A stretch of DNA of 64,000 nucleotides, from the NCBI RefSeq assembly GCF_037024155.1, contig NZ_JAYKTS010000002.1, forward strand, positions 1 to 64,000, in the 5' to 3' direction. Below, one piece after another: positions 46,515 to 55,823 of this stretch; position 1 is the stretch's first letter, and the number at the start of each line of letters is the position of its first letter. A model generated the notes under the pieces. It was not told the origin of the DNA. It made no database searches and was given only the letters and a program-made list of their open reading frames with translations. A program made the translations under genes and the position numbers. The DNA is from Bacillus sp. 2205SS5-2 (GTDB lineage Bacteria > Bacillota > Bacilli > Bacillales > Bacillaceae_K).

Positions 46515-47861
46515 ATGAAATTTACTCATGGCGTAAGAGTTTTTGTTGTACTCATCCTACTTACAACGTACTTCTTTGGATTTTCGCAACTAGGTGTTTT
46601 TGCTTTAGATAATCTTCTCTCTGAAGATGGTTTTACCAATAATACAACGATTGGCTCAATCGATGTGAGCAATTTTACCGTAGAAGAAGCTGATCAATTA
46701 CTTCAAATTGAAGTAGAGGATTGGTTGAAAGAACAAAAAAATGAGCTGGAATATAATGAGGAGCAGTTCCCTTTTCCTGCTGAATTATTTTCTTTTAATC
46801 TGGCTACTTCGGTACAATCTGCTCAATCAGGTCAGGAAAACTCCCTACGAGCTTCGATTAATGAGTCTGCTCTATCGGAGTGGCTAAATGCTTCTTACTC
46901 TATCTCTCTAGAAAATGTAAATGTTAATTTGATTCTACAAGAAATTGAGCTGATTGCTTCCACGCTAACAAATGGAAAAACGCTTTCGCTAAATGAGTAT
47001 TTAATAAGTGAGGAGTTGGGTGAATACGTATCAGAGGCGATCTCCGCTGAAGTGGACGTTACACCAGATGTGGTTCAACTGGTAGAGGCATTAAGTCCCA
47101 TTCATTTGCCGGGACAAACTTCTTTTTCTTTTAATGATTACGTGAAGAACTCAGGCATTTCCTCTCAAGACTATGAAACAATGGGTCTCATAAGTTCTTT
47201 AATCTATGAATTAACGTTGCAAACAAATTTTCAAATCATTGAAAGAAATACTAGTAAGCAACTTCCAGCTTCAATTGATTTAGGATATGAAGCCAAAGTA
47301 CAACCAGAACTAAACTTGGATTTTAGTTTGGCCAACCCGAATGAAGCCTTATATGTTATTAAATTGGAGATTTTAGGGAATAAACTGTATGGGCGGTTAG
47401 AGGGTAAACCTCTCCCGGCGACTTACTCTGTTCTACTTCAAGGTAAAGAGACGTTTTCACCGAAAACGATTATTCAGTACAGTCCCAAAATCACTACAGG
47501 AAACGTAGAAGTTCAATTTGAGGGAAAAGATGGCGTGTTAATTGAAGTCATCAAGAAAATCGTGAATTCGAGTGGAGAAGTGACAGGCACAGTACAGATA
47601 GCTGAAGACTTCTATCCTCCCCAACATCGTATCGAAGTTCATAGTTTAGTAGTTCCAGAATCTGCGGCTACACAATCAGGGCAGAAAAAGGGAGATGACT
47701 CTTCTGGACCAACGAGCGATGAGGAAGATAAAGTGAAAGATTCAACCGTTCCTCCGGAAACAGTCGGAGGAACAGGAGAGGACGCAAAGAAAATAGGTGA
47801 ATCAACAAAGACGAAGAAGTCTAGTGAAGAACCAAGTCAAGATGAAAACTCATTGAAATAG
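46515..47861 (+). CDS. Secreted VanW/YoaR-like protein of the pilus cluster
   Basis: This 448-residue protein has an N-terminal signal or anchor helix (VFVVLILLTTYFFGFS) and then IGSIDVSNFTVEEADQLL, the pattern of the peptidoglycan-binding-type domain found ahead of VanW domains in YoaR-like proteins. A later part (SVLLQGKETFSPKTIIQYSPKI) resembles the end of that region, but the canonical VanW catalytic-looking core is not clear. The C terminus is low-complexity and charged (Ser, Lys, Glu). It lies directly upstream of pilB, eight to sixteen bases apart, so it is probably a cell-wall accessory for the pilus. Confidence 0.7.
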   Translation: MKFTHGVRVFVVLILLTTYFFGFSQLGVFALDNLLSEDGFTNNTTIGSIDVSNFTVEEADQLLQIEVEDWLKEQKNELEYNEEQFPFPAELFSFNLATSVQSAQSGQENSLRASINESALSEWLNASYSISLENVNVNLILQEIELIASTLTNGKTLSLNEYLISEELGEYVSEAISAEVDVTPDVVQLVEALSPIHLPGQTSFSFNDYVKNSGISSQDYETMGLISSLIYELTLQTNFQIIERNTSKQLPASIDLGYEAKVQPELNLDFSLANPNEALYVIKLEILGNKLYGRLEGKPLPATYSVLLQGKETFSPKTIIQYSPKITTGNVEVQFEGKDGVLIEVIKKIVNSSGEVTGTVQIAEDFYPPQHRIEVHSLVVPESAATQSGQKKGDDSSGPTSDEEDKVKDSTVPPETVGGTGEDAKKIGESTKTKKSSEEPSQDENSLK

Positions 47862-47877
47862 AAATTAGGTGAAACAG

Positions 47878-49542
47878 ATGGTAAAAGATCGTAAACGTTT
47901 AGGAGATTTATTAGTTGAAGCCGGATTACTCTCCATGGACCAACTGCAAACGGCTTTATCTGAAAAAGCAAAAGGGCAACGATTAGGTGATGTGCTTTTA
48001 CAAAGAGGCTATATTACCGAACAGCAGTTGATTGAAGTGTTAGAATTTCAGCTTGGCATTCCTCATGTCAGTTTATACCGGTACCCATTTGATTCAACCT
48101 TATTTCACATGATTCCCAAAGACACAGCCAAGCGAAATTTAATGATTCCATTAAAAAAAGAAGGCGACAAACTTTTTGTAGCTATGAGTGACCCGATGGA
48201 TTTCTATAGTATTGAAGACCTTCGTTTAGCCACAGGCTTTCAAATAGAAACAGCGATTGCAACAAAGGACGATATTCTGCGTTCGATAGCGAAGTACTAC
48301 GATACAGATGAAGGCTTTGAGGAATTTGCCCAAGCCCAATCGGATTCAAACGAAGACATTCAGCAAGAAAATATTGTTAATCAAGATTCTCCGATTGTGC
48401 GTTTAGTGAATCAATTGCTTTCAAACGCTGTCACACAAAAAGCAAGTGATATTCATCTTGATCCACAAGAAACCAAGGTCGCTATTCGTTACCGTGTAGA
48501 TGGGGTGTTGCGGACTGAACGAACACTACCAAAGCATATGCAAAGTATGCTGACTGCCCGAATTAAAATTATGGCCAATCTGGACATCACAGAATACCGC
48601 GTCCCCCAAGATGGCCGAATTAAAGCGAATCTTGATTTTCATGCCGTCGATCTTCGGGTCTCTACTCTTCCAACGGTATACGGTGAAAAAATAGTGATGC
48701 GAATCCTTGATTTGAGCTCGGCGTTAAATGATTTGACACATCTTGGCTTTAATAAAGTGAATTTAAAACGATTTTTGCATATGATTGATCAACCTACAGG
48801 AATCGTCTTGATTACTGGGCCGACTGGGTCAGGGAAATCATCGACATTGTATGCCGCGTTAAATAAGCTTAATTCAGAAGAAGTGAATATTATTACCGTT
48901 GAAGATCCAGTGGAATATCAGTTAGAGGGTATCAACCAAATTCAAGTAAACCCTAATGTCGGACTTACGTTTGCCAAGGGTTTGCGCGCAATTCTTCGTC
49001 AAGATCCGAATATTGTTATGGTCGGAGAGATTCGTGACCGAGAAACAGTGGAAGTGGCCATCAGGGCGTCCTTAACGGGTCATTTGGTGTTAAGTACGAT
49101 TCATACTAATGACTCGATTGGTACTGTCACTCGCTTACTAGACATGGGGGTAGAACCATTTCTAGTAGCCTCTGCTTTAAGTGGAGTCATTGCTCAGCGT
49201 CTGATTCGCCGGAATTGTCGCGATTGTTCACAGGAGCAACCTGCGACGAAGCGAGAAGTTGAAATTTTTGCCAAAAGAGGCATGAAAATTGAGAAAATTG
49301 TCAGGGGTCAAGGTTGTTCCTCATGTAATATGACCGGCTATAAAGGACGGATGGCGATTCATGAAGTGTTGGTCATGAATGATGAAATGAAACGAATTAT
49401 TTTAAATGGCGATTCTTTTACTCAGTTGAGAGATGTGGCCATCCTAAACAAAACGATTTTTTTAATCGACGATGGACTCCTGAAAGTAAAACAAGGCTAC
49501 ACAACAACGGAAGAAATACTCCGTGTAGCGGTGTCGGAATAG
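47878..49542 (+). CDS. pilB: Type IV pilus extension ATPase PilB with MshEN c-di-GMP-binding domain
   Basis: PilB powers pilus polymerisation at the inner face of the membrane. The 554-residue protein opens with a MshEN domain: RLGDLLVEAGLL and RLGDVLLQRGYI start two motifs spaced as in the c-di-GMP-binding family; the second ends in the expected Gln while the first ends in Lys. The GspE ATPase core follows with Walker A GPTGSGKSS, an Asp box, Walker B VGEIRDRET, a His box and the C-terminal zinc site (CRDC ... CSSC). The ATG at 47878 has AGGTGA upstream. Confidence 0.94.
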   Translation: MVKDRKRLGDLLVEAGLLSMDQLQTALSEKAKGQRLGDVLLQRGYITEQQLIEVLEFQLGIPHVSLYRYPFDSTLFHMIPKDTAKRNLMIPLKKEGDKLFVAMSDPMDFYSIEDLRLATGFQIETAIATKDDILRSIAKYYDTDEGFEEFAQAQSDSNEDIQQENIVNQDSPIVRLVNQLLSNAVTQKASDIHLDPQETKVAIRYRVDGVLRTERTLPKHMQSMLTARIKIMANLDITEYRVPQDGRIKANLDFHAVDLRVSTLPTVYGEKIVMRILDLSSALNDLTHLGFNKVNLKRFLHMIDQPTGIVLITGPTGSGKSSTLYAALNKLNSEEVNIITVEDPVEYQLEGINQIQVNPNVGLTFAKGLRAILRQDPNIVMVGEIRDRETVEVAIRASLTGHLVLSTIHTNDSIGTVTRLLDMGVEPFLVASALSGVIAQRLIRRNCRDCSQEQPATKREVEIFAKRGMKIEKIVRGQGCSSCNMTGYKGRMAIHEVLVMNDEMKRIILNGDSFTQLRDVAILNKTIFLIDDGLLKVKQGYTTTEEILRVAVSE

Positions 49543-49551
49543 GTGATAATG

Positions 49552-50595
49552 ATGAAAGAAAAAGTAGATTACTTACTTCGAGCGGCATTTGAATTGAAAG
49601 CATCAGACATTCATTTGACAGTGGGATCTCCTCCTGTATTCCGCATTCATGGTGATTTAAAGCAGTTTGGTAAGGAATATTTAATTCCAGAAGAAACAGA
49701 AGGAATGGCCAAATCCATTATTCCAGAGCATTTATGGCAACCTCTTGAAGAAAACGGGGAATTAGATTTTTCCTATGGAATCGCCGGTGTCTCCCGATTT
49801 CGGATTAATGCCTTTAAACAACGGTCCTGTTTTTCATTAGCGATCCGAGTTGTGCCGACGAGCATTCCTACTGTGGATGACTTAAAACTGCCAGCACTTA
49901 TTAAGAAATTAGCGGAAAAACCACAAGGTCTCATTCTTGTAACCGGCCCGACCGGAAGTGGCAAATCGACAACGCTTGCTTCGATGATTCAATACATGAA
50001 TACAAAAATGCGAAAGCATATTATTACATTAGAAGATCCGATTGAATATTTGCATAAACATGGAACCTCGATCATTGATCAACGAGAAGTGGGCTTTGAT
50101 ACACGTACCTTTGCAAAAGGATTACGAAGTGCTCTACGCCAAGATCCCGATATTATCTTAGTCGGTGAAATGCGCGATTTAGAAACCATACACACTGCAA
50201 TAACAGCGGCAGAAACAGGACATTTAGTATTAGCAACATTGCATACTTCGAGCGCACCAGCTACGATTGAACGAATTGTCGATGTGTTTCCACCCGAGCA
50301 ACAATCGCAAATTCGAATTCAACTAGCTTCTGTACTGGTTAGTATTATTTCACAGCGATTGTTCCCAACGCTTGATAAAAAGGGGAGACGAGCGGCGACC
50401 GAAGTGCTCGTGAATAATGCAGCCATCGCCAATTTGATTCGCTCGGAAAAAGTTCACCAAATCAACAATATTATGCAAACCTCTAAGGGAGCAGGCATGC
50501 ATACGATGGAAAGCTCAATTCAAGCTTTGCTTGATGCTGACATCATCGCAAAAGACGTTGCAACGGCGTACGTCAAACAGGAGAGTGCTTTTTAA
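49552..50595 (+). CDS. pilT: Type IV pilus retraction ATPase PilT
   Basis: PilT drives pilus depolymerisation and twitching. The 347-residue protein has the PilT layout: an N-terminal PAS-like region (ASDIHLTVGSPPVFRIHG), Walker A GPTGSGKST, Walker B VGEMRDLET, the His-box LATLHTSSA and the C-terminal AIANLIRSEKVHQI, which matches the PilT-specific AIRNLIRE motif in part. Its presence, absent from the B. subtilis competence pseudopilus, indicates a true retractile pilus. The ATG at 49552 is six bases after AGGTGA; two earlier in-frame codons are possible. Confidence 0.94.
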   Translation: MKEKVDYLLRAAFELKASDIHLTVGSPPVFRIHGDLKQFGKEYLIPEETEGMAKSIIPEHLWQPLEENGELDFSYGIAGVSRFRINAFKQRSCFSLAIRVVPTSIPTVDDLKLPALIKKLAEKPQGLILVTGPTGSGKSTTLASMIQYMNTKMRKHIITLEDPIEYLHKHGTSIIDQREVGFDTRTFAKGLRSALRQDPDIILVGEMRDLETIHTAITAAETGHLVLATLHTSSAPATIERIVDVFPPEQQSQIRIQLASVLVSIISQRLFPTLDKKGRRAATEVLVNNAAIANLIRSEKVHQINNIMQTSKGAGMHTMESSIQALLDADIIAKDVATAYVKQESAF

Positions 50596-51806
50596 TGGCA
50601 CGCTTTCAATATACCGGTCGAGACCGCAAAGGCAAGAAGCAAGCACATATAACCGCTCCCAACAAACGAGAGGCCATGTTAAAGCTGAAAACATCTGGCA
50701 TTCGTGTTGTGACGATTCAAGAAGTACCAGAATCGATGTTTCAAAAGGATATTGTTATCGGTAATCCAGTCAAGCTACAGCATTTGGTGATCTTTCTTCG
50801 CCAATTCTCCACTCTCCTCCAAGCGGGTGTGACAGTAGTGGAAGCAACAGACATTCTCTCAGCTCAAACGGGCAGTAAGGCCTTAAGCAAGGCCCTCAAA
50901 GAAATCGCCGATGAACTTAAGGAAGGGAATCCCCTTTCTGAAGCTTGCAGTAAGCATAAAAAAATATTTCAGCCGATCTTTATTAATTTAATTAAAGCAG
51001 GCGAAGCGACGGGGAGCCTGGATGAATCGCTTGAACGTTTAGCTGAGCACTATGAAAAGCAACATATGACGAAACAAAAAGTCATTTCTGCCCTAGCGTA
51101 TCCCGCAGTCGTAGGGGTCATCGCGATTTTTGTAGTCATCTTCCTATTGGTGGCGGTTGTGCCTACCTTTGTGACAATGTTTGCTGATTTTGGTGGAGAA
51201 CTTCCACTCATTACGCGGTTTGTCATCGGTGCTAGTGAATGGATGCAGAGATTTTGGTATCTTGTCGCTTTATTGATGGTTGGTATCGTTGTGGGATTTA
51301 TGATGTTAAAAGCAAACAAAAAAACAAAATACTATATCGATTATGCTGTGTTACGAATGCCGATTTTTGGGACATTAATACAAAAAGCCGTTCTAGCTCG
51401 AATGACTAGAACGCTAAGTTCTTTGTTCAGTAGTTCGGTGCCGATTTTACAGGCAATTACGATTGTCGAAAAAGTGGTAGAAAACGAAGTGATTGCAGGC
51501 GTTCTACGCAAATCGCGTGAGTCGCTTGAAAGTGGCCAAGCCTTCACAGAGCCTATGAAAAAACACTGGGCCTTTCCACCTCTAGTCACACAAATGATTG
51601 CCATCGGTGAAGAAACAGGTTCACTTGATTCGATGTTAAGCAAGGTAGCTGATTTTTACGAAAAAGAAGTGGAAAACACAACGGATCGACTAAAGTCCTT
51701 AATCGAACCACTGATGATTGTCTTTCTTGCGTCACTCGTCGGAACGATTGTCTCATCAATCCTTGTACCTATGTTTGAGATCTTTAACAATGTTCAAGGC
51801 TATTAA
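50595..51806 (+). CDS. pilC: Type IV pilus inner-membrane platform protein PilC
   Basis: PilC is the membrane platform on which pilins are added and removed. The 403-residue GspF-family protein has two related cytoplasmic helical domains (FLRQFSTLLQAGVTVVEAT and LSSLFSSSVPILQAI) and three transmembrane helices (about 170-195, 218-238 and 375-397), with the family GEATGSLDESL and GEETGSLDSML blocks. The ATG overlaps the pilT stop by one base, so the two are coupled. Confidence 0.95.
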   Translation: MARFQYTGRDRKGKKQAHITAPNKREAMLKLKTSGIRVVTIQEVPESMFQKDIVIGNPVKLQHLVIFLRQFSTLLQAGVTVVEATDILSAQTGSKALSKALKEIADELKEGNPLSEACSKHKKIFQPIFINLIKAGEATGSLDESLERLAEHYEKQHMTKQKVISALAYPAVVGVIAIFVVIFLLVAVVPTFVTMFADFGGELPLITRFVIGASEWMQRFWYLVALLMVGIVVGFMMLKANKKTKYYIDYAVLRMPIFGTLIQKAVLARMTRTLSSLFSSSVPILQAITIVEKVVENEVIAGVLRKSRESLESGQAFTEPMKKHWAFPPLVTQMIAIGEETGSLDSMLSKVADFYEKEVENTTDRLKSLIEPLMIVFLASLVGTIVSSILVPMFEIFNNVQGY

Positions 51807-51823
51807 GGAATGAGCACCTAGTC

Positions 51824-51862
51824 AAAATAACTATAAAATAGTCAAAATAAACTAAAATATTG
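51824..51862 (+). repeat. Direct repeat TAGTCAAAATAA upstream of the major pilin
   Basis: TAGTCAAAATAACTATAAAA is followed at once by TAGTCAAAATAAACTAAAA. The pair lies between pilC and the pilin promoter and could be a regulator site; no known box is recognised. Confidence 0.5.
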
Positions 51863-51892
51863 TATAAAATTCTATTAATTTACAAATTACCA

Positions 51893-51921
51893 GTGTTCAC
51901 GACAAGAATTTTATGTATAAT
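51893..51921 (+). promoter_or_regulatory. Candidate promoter of the major pilin gene
   Basis: TATAAT at 51916-51921 lies 51 bases before the start codon. The expected -35 (GTGTTC) is poor, so an activator may be needed. Confidence 0.45.
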
Positions 51922-51972
51922 CAAGTAGAGTACTATTTTCCTATAAGGAGACAAGAAAAGGGAGGAAAAAAC

Positions 51973-52446
51973 ATGCGCAAAAAATTAAGTCAATTATTAA
52001 AGAACGAAAAGGGATTAACGCTAATTGAATTATTAGCGGTAGTTGTTATCCTTGGAATTATTGCAGCGATTGCTGTCCCAAGTATTGGTGGTTTGATTAA
52101 TAACTCGAAAAAAGATGCTCATATTGCGAATGCGGAGCAAATGGTGAATGCGGCGAGATTGGCAGTAACAGCCAACGCTGATGGGATTGGAGAAGTTACA
52201 TTAGAGGAACTAGAAAAAGATGGATATTTAGAACCTGTTGAAAACCCTTCAGGTGGAACATACCATGCTACGTTGAGCAAAGTCGTTGTTGCCAAATCAA
52301 CCACAACAGATTCTGATGGTAATACTGTTGATGATACAGGATATACATTTACAGTAACATTGGTATCTAATGAAACTGGTAATGGAGAACATTTATCTGG
52401 TCAACCTAAAGATATTGATAGAGATGATGTCATATTAAAACCATAA
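51973..52446 (+). CDS. Major type IV pilin
   Basis: This 157-residue prepilin has a 16-residue basic leader, cleavage after Gly in EKGLTLIELLAVVVILGIIA with Glu at mature position 5, the long hydrophobic alpha-1 helix, and a small globular head lacking cysteines. Small size, own promoter, position next to the prepilin peptidase and ideal N terminus suggest the main filament subunit. The ATG at 51973 follows GGGAGG. Confidence 0.9.
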   Translation: MRKKLSQLLKNEKGLTLIELLAVVVILGIIAAIAVPSIGGLINNSKKDAHIANAEQMVNAARLAVTANADGIGEVTLEELEKDGYLEPVENPSGGTYHATLSKVVVAKSTTTDSDGNTVDDTGYTFTVTLVSNETGNGEHLSGQPKDIDRDDVILKP

Positions 52447-52480
52447 TAATCTACTGTATAATACAGAGAAGGACAAATTA

Positions 52481-53236
52481 GTGAATTATTTTTCTATAAT
52501 CATCTTCCTCTACGGAATCACCCTAGGCTCCTTCTACAACGTCGTGGGACTACGGATTCCGGTGAAGAAATCAATCGTGTCACCACGTTCAGCCTGTACT
52601 AGTTGCGGGCATGAGCTAACAGCATGGGAATTAATCCCGGTCTTTTCATATATGATGTTGAGGGGTAAATGCCGCCAATGTTCGGCGCGCGTTTCCCCTC
52701 TTTATCCTATTATGGAGCTGATTACCGGGCTATTATTTGTTCTCGTTTACGTTCGTTTCGACTTCAGTGCCGAAGCGCTAATTGGCATCACACTCGTGTC
52801 GTTGTTGATCATTATCACGGTATCAGATCTTGCTTACATGCTGATTCCTGATAAAATTCTGCTGTTCTTCTTGGGCCTTTTCTTTCTAGAGTTTCTCTTT
52901 CTGTTACCGCATCATTTGGTTGAGAGTGTACTAGGAGCGACGGTTGGTTTTACACTCTTGCTTTTGATTAGTGTGTTGAGTAAAGGAGGCATGGGTGGTG
53001 GCGATATTAAGCTGTTTGCATTGCTTGGGTTTGTCTTAGGAGTGAAGCTGGTCTTGCTTGCGTTCTTTTTCTCTACCTTGCTGGGAGCTATCGGTGGTAT
53101 CGTAGGCCTTTGGTTGAACGTGTTTAAAAAAGGGAAGCCGATTCCGTTTGGGCCGTTTATTGCCACAGGAACTATCCTCGTCTTCTTTTTTCATGAAGCG
53201 ATTCTGTCATGGTATTTCTCTTTCTTTATTTACTAG
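52481..53236 (+). CDS. pilD: Prepilin peptidase PilD/ComC
   Basis: The enzyme cleaves prepilin leaders and methylates the new N terminus. The 251-residue polytopic protein has GSFYNVVGLRIP at the N terminus, the paired CxxC zinc site (CTSCG ... CRQC), the first catalytic Asp in VSDLAYMLIPD and the second in GGGDIKL. It occupies the place of comC between folC and spoIIB in B. subtilis and presumably also processes competence pseudopilins. The start is GTG at 52481, with AAGGAC upstream. Confidence 0.95.
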   Translation: MNYFSIIIFLYGITLGSFYNVVGLRIPVKKSIVSPRSACTSCGHELTAWELIPVFSYMMLRGKCRQCSARVSPLYPIMELITGLLFVLVYVRFDFSAEALIGITLVSLLIIITVSDLAYMLIPDKILLFFLGLFFLEFLFLLPHHLVESVLGATVGFTLLLLISVLSKGGMGGGDIKLFALLGFVLGVKLVLLAFFFSTLLGAIGGIVGLWLNVFKKGKPIPFGPFIATGTILVFFFHEAILSWYFSFFIY

Positions 53237-53239
53237 GCA

Positions 53240-53402
53240 CCATTCGTATACATTTTGGTAATTTAATTCACTGTTCGAATTCGGTGGAATTCTTCATTTT
53301 TTTCAATGATTACGTTTAATTAAATACGAAAAAATGCCCCAAATTCTATAGTATTAGCGATTTCTATACTCCTGCGAATAATTAGATTTTTTGGGGAAAC
53401 TA
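53240..53402 (-). repeat. Possible diverged family A repeat
   Basis: The left part (GGCACCATTCGTATACATTTTGG) and an AATGCCCCAAATTC block recall family A, but most of the 160 bases have diverged. No gene is visible in this pilD-pilM gap. Confidence 0.3.
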
Positions 53403-53508
53403 CCATCTACTAAAATCGTTTTCTTAGTCTGCAATTTGTTTTGTAACAGATGGAGGGATACTCTTCCCTTGCTTTAATGTTAAATGTGATGAAAAGGGGC
53501 AATTTCTT

Positions 53509-54465
53509 ATGACGTTCTCATGGATAACACCAAATTCTCGTATCGCCAATTTGGTGTTCACCGATACTGCGATACGTTTTATTGAATTAAAAAATGGCTC
53601 GTCTTCTGAAGTGACCAATTATGGTGAACAAGAGTTATCTCCAGGTGTAATTTCTGAAGGAAAGATCATAGAAGTAGAGATGCTTGAAACGATCCTTGAG
53701 CAATGTCTTCAAAAATGGAAAATCATGAAGCGTCAAGTTCGCTTCATTGTTCCAGATATGTTTATTATTATTCGAAAATTAACGGTCCCGAAAGACGTTA
53801 AAAATGATGAAATAAAAGGCTATCTATTTCTTGAAATCGGGACAAGTATTCATTTACCGTTCGAGGATCCGTTATTTGACGTGGTCTTGCTAGGAGAAAC
53901 CGAGCAAGAAAAAAAGATTTTACTAGTGGCTGCACCGGAAGAAACGGTGAAATCCTACCAAGATTTATTAGAAGATAGTAAATTAACGCCAATTGTCGCA
54001 GATATTTCCCCCCTATCTATTTATCGCTTCTTTCACTCTTTAAACATGACCGATGCAGAAAATCATGAAATGATCTTGCAATTTGATACCCACTTAGCGA
54101 CCATTTCGATTTTTCATCTGCATCAACCCATATTTATGAGACCACTTTCCCTTCGTAACGAACAGCCACTTAATATCGAGAAAGTGGATCAAGAGCAACA
54201 GCTTTTTGTGTTAGAGGATACGTTTAAGGAGATCGAGAAAGTGATGAGCTTTTACCGGTATACCTTGAATAAAGGTGAGGCTCGAGTGAATACGGTTTTT
54301 CTCGTCGGAGATCACCCGCACCTCCCACAAATTGAACAGCATTTAAGTAAGTTGCTAGAAGTAAGCATCATTTCAAAGCCAGACTTGCCGATTATGTGTC
54401 AAAATGAAGTGCTTCCTCTTCAGTATATTGTGGCGGTTGGCCTAGGGTTAAAAGAGGTGCAATGA
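53509..54465 (+). CDS. pilM: Type IV pilus assembly protein PilM
   Basis: PilM is the cytoplasmic actin-fold (FtsA-like) member of the PilMNO alignment complex; it binds the N-terminal tail of PilN. The 318-residue protein has the family start RIANLVFTDTAIRFIELK, QVRFIVPDMFIIIRKLTVP, and the C-terminal VNTVFLVGDHPHLPQIEQHL, matching the phosphate-loop regions of the fold. AAAAGGGGC precedes the ATG. Its stop overlaps the pilN start by four bases. Confidence 0.9.
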   Translation: MTFSWITPNSRIANLVFTDTAIRFIELKNGSSSEVTNYGEQELSPGVISEGKIIEVEMLETILEQCLQKWKIMKRQVRFIVPDMFIIIRKLTVPKDVKNDEIKGYLFLEIGTSIHLPFEDPLFDVVLLGETEQEKKILLVAAPEETVKSYQDLLEDSKLTPIVADISPLSIYRFFHSLNMTDAENHEMILQFDTHLATISIFHLHQPIFMRPLSLRNEQPLNIEKVDQEQQLFVLEDTFKEIEKVMSFYRYTLNKGEARVNTVFLVGDHPHLPQIEQHLSKLLEVSIISKPDLPIMCQNEVLPLQYIVAVGLGLKEVQ

Positions 54466-55073
54466 TGTTAATTGAGATAAATTTACTGCCGGACAAAATT
54501 CAAAAGAAGAAAGCACCCCTCTACGTGATGGTGGTTTTAATGTTAATTTCGCTATTCATATTTATGGGCGTGTTTTTATTCTCAAAGTCGATGCAGAAGG
54601 AAATAGCCGCAAAAGATGCCCAGCTTCAGACAGTAGAGTCTTATCGCGAGCAGCTTGAAGGTCAATTATCTACTTTTCAAACGTCCGATTCTGTTAGACA
54701 GTTAGAAGATGCGGTGAAATGGGCGGCATGGTATCCACTTGATACCGTACCGGTTATGAATCATTTAATTTCACTGTTGCCGAAAAGAGGGTTTTTTCAA
54801 GAGTTTTCGTACCAAGAAGACGGCACAATCTCGTTAAACGTCCAATTCGATAGTAGCCGAGAAGCAGCGTATTATTTAAGTGATCTGAAGCAATCAAACT
54901 GGATCTCATCGGCTACATTAAACCAATTATCTACGACCGAGGTGTCTCCTGAAAAAAGCATTATGGACGATACAACTTTACCACGCTATTACGGTGAATA
55001 CGAGATTAAGATCAATCGTTTATTCGTTCAAAATGAGTTGACTAAGCGGGTACAAGGAGGCGAGGAAGAGTGA
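54462..55073 (+). CDS. pilN: Type IV pilus assembly protein PilN
   Basis: PilN is a bitopic membrane protein; its short cytoplasmic tail binds PilM. The 203-residue protein starts with the hallmark MMLIEINLLPDKIQKKK (INLLP motif), then one transmembrane helix (about 22-44), a coiled coil and a small ferredoxin-like periplasm-side domain. Overlaps of four bases on both sides (pilM and pilO) indicate a tightly coupled set. Confidence 0.92.
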   Translation: MMLIEINLLPDKIQKKKAPLYVMVVLMLISLFIFMGVFLFSKSMQKEIAAKDAQLQTVESYREQLEGQLSTFQTSDSVRQLEDAVKWAAWYPLDTVPVMNHLISLLPKRGFFQEFSYQEDGTISLNVQFDSSREAAYYLSDLKQSNWISSATLNQLSTTEVSPEKSIMDDTTLPRYYGEYEIKINRLFVQNELTKRVQGGEEE

Positions 55074-55822
55074 AACAAACACTAGCAAACAAAGACGTTT
55101 TAGCTGTTTTGCTCGTGAGTCTTGTCTGTGCGGCTCTTTTGTATGCCAGCTTTGCCTTTTTTTATCAACCTCAAAAAGAAGCATTGCAGACGGTAGAGTT
55201 GAAAATTGATAATGAAGAAAAACTCGTGACGGTCTTAGAAAGCAAAGTAAAAGATATTCAAAAACAAGCCTTTGAGGATACAACTAGCTTACAGAAAAAA
55301 GTTCCAGTAAAACCTTTAACGGAACAATTGCTTTTACACTTTGAAAAAGCAGAAATTTTATCGGACTCGTTTATTGAGCAAATCGAATTTACGGATGGAG
55401 ACGTGAGTGACGGCGTTAACATTGAGAATGACATCCAGATTGAAGAAGTTGATGAGGCCTCAATTCAAAAAGAGGCAGTAGAAGTAACGGTCTTACCGAA
55501 GGGCTTAAAGAAATTATCTTCCACTTTGACGGTTCAATCGAAAACGTATTTTGATTTAGAGAAATTTATTACGGTGTTAGAAAACCTAGACCGAATTTTA
55601 GAAATTGAAAGTATTACGTTTGATGGTGGCGGTGAAATTATTTCAATTGATAACAATATGGAATTTGTGAGCTACAACGTGATGGTTTCTGCGTTTTATT
55701 TACCAGGCTTGCTAGATCTTTCAAAAGAACTACCAAGGCTTGACACCCCTATGCCAAGTGGCAAAAGTAATCCATTTTCAGCTTTTCCTTCCCGAGAAGA
55801 TGAGGAAGAAGACGGAGAATAA
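55070..55822 (+). CDS. pilO: Type IV pilus assembly protein PilO
   Basis: PilO pairs with PilN through its coiled coil. The 250-residue protein has one N-terminal transmembrane helix (VLAVLLVSLVCAALLYASFA), a coiled coil (about 45-75) and a ferredoxin-like C-terminal domain (KTYFDLEKFITVLENLDRIL). The start is GTG at 55070, overlapping pilN; the ribosome-binding site AGGAGGCGAGGAAG is strong. Confidence 0.9.
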   Translation: MKQTLANKDVLAVLLVSLVCAALLYASFAFFYQPQKEALQTVELKIDNEEKLVTVLESKVKDIQKQAFEDTTSLQKKVPVKPLTEQLLLHFEKAEILSDSFIEQIEFTDGDVSDGVNIENDIQIEEVDEASIQKEAVEVTVLPKGLKKLSSTLTVQSKTYFDLEKFITVLENLDRILEIESITFDGGGEIISIDNNMEFVSYNVMVSAFYLPGLLDLSKELPRLDTPMPSGKSNPFSAFPSREDEEEDGE

Positions 55823-55823
55823 T

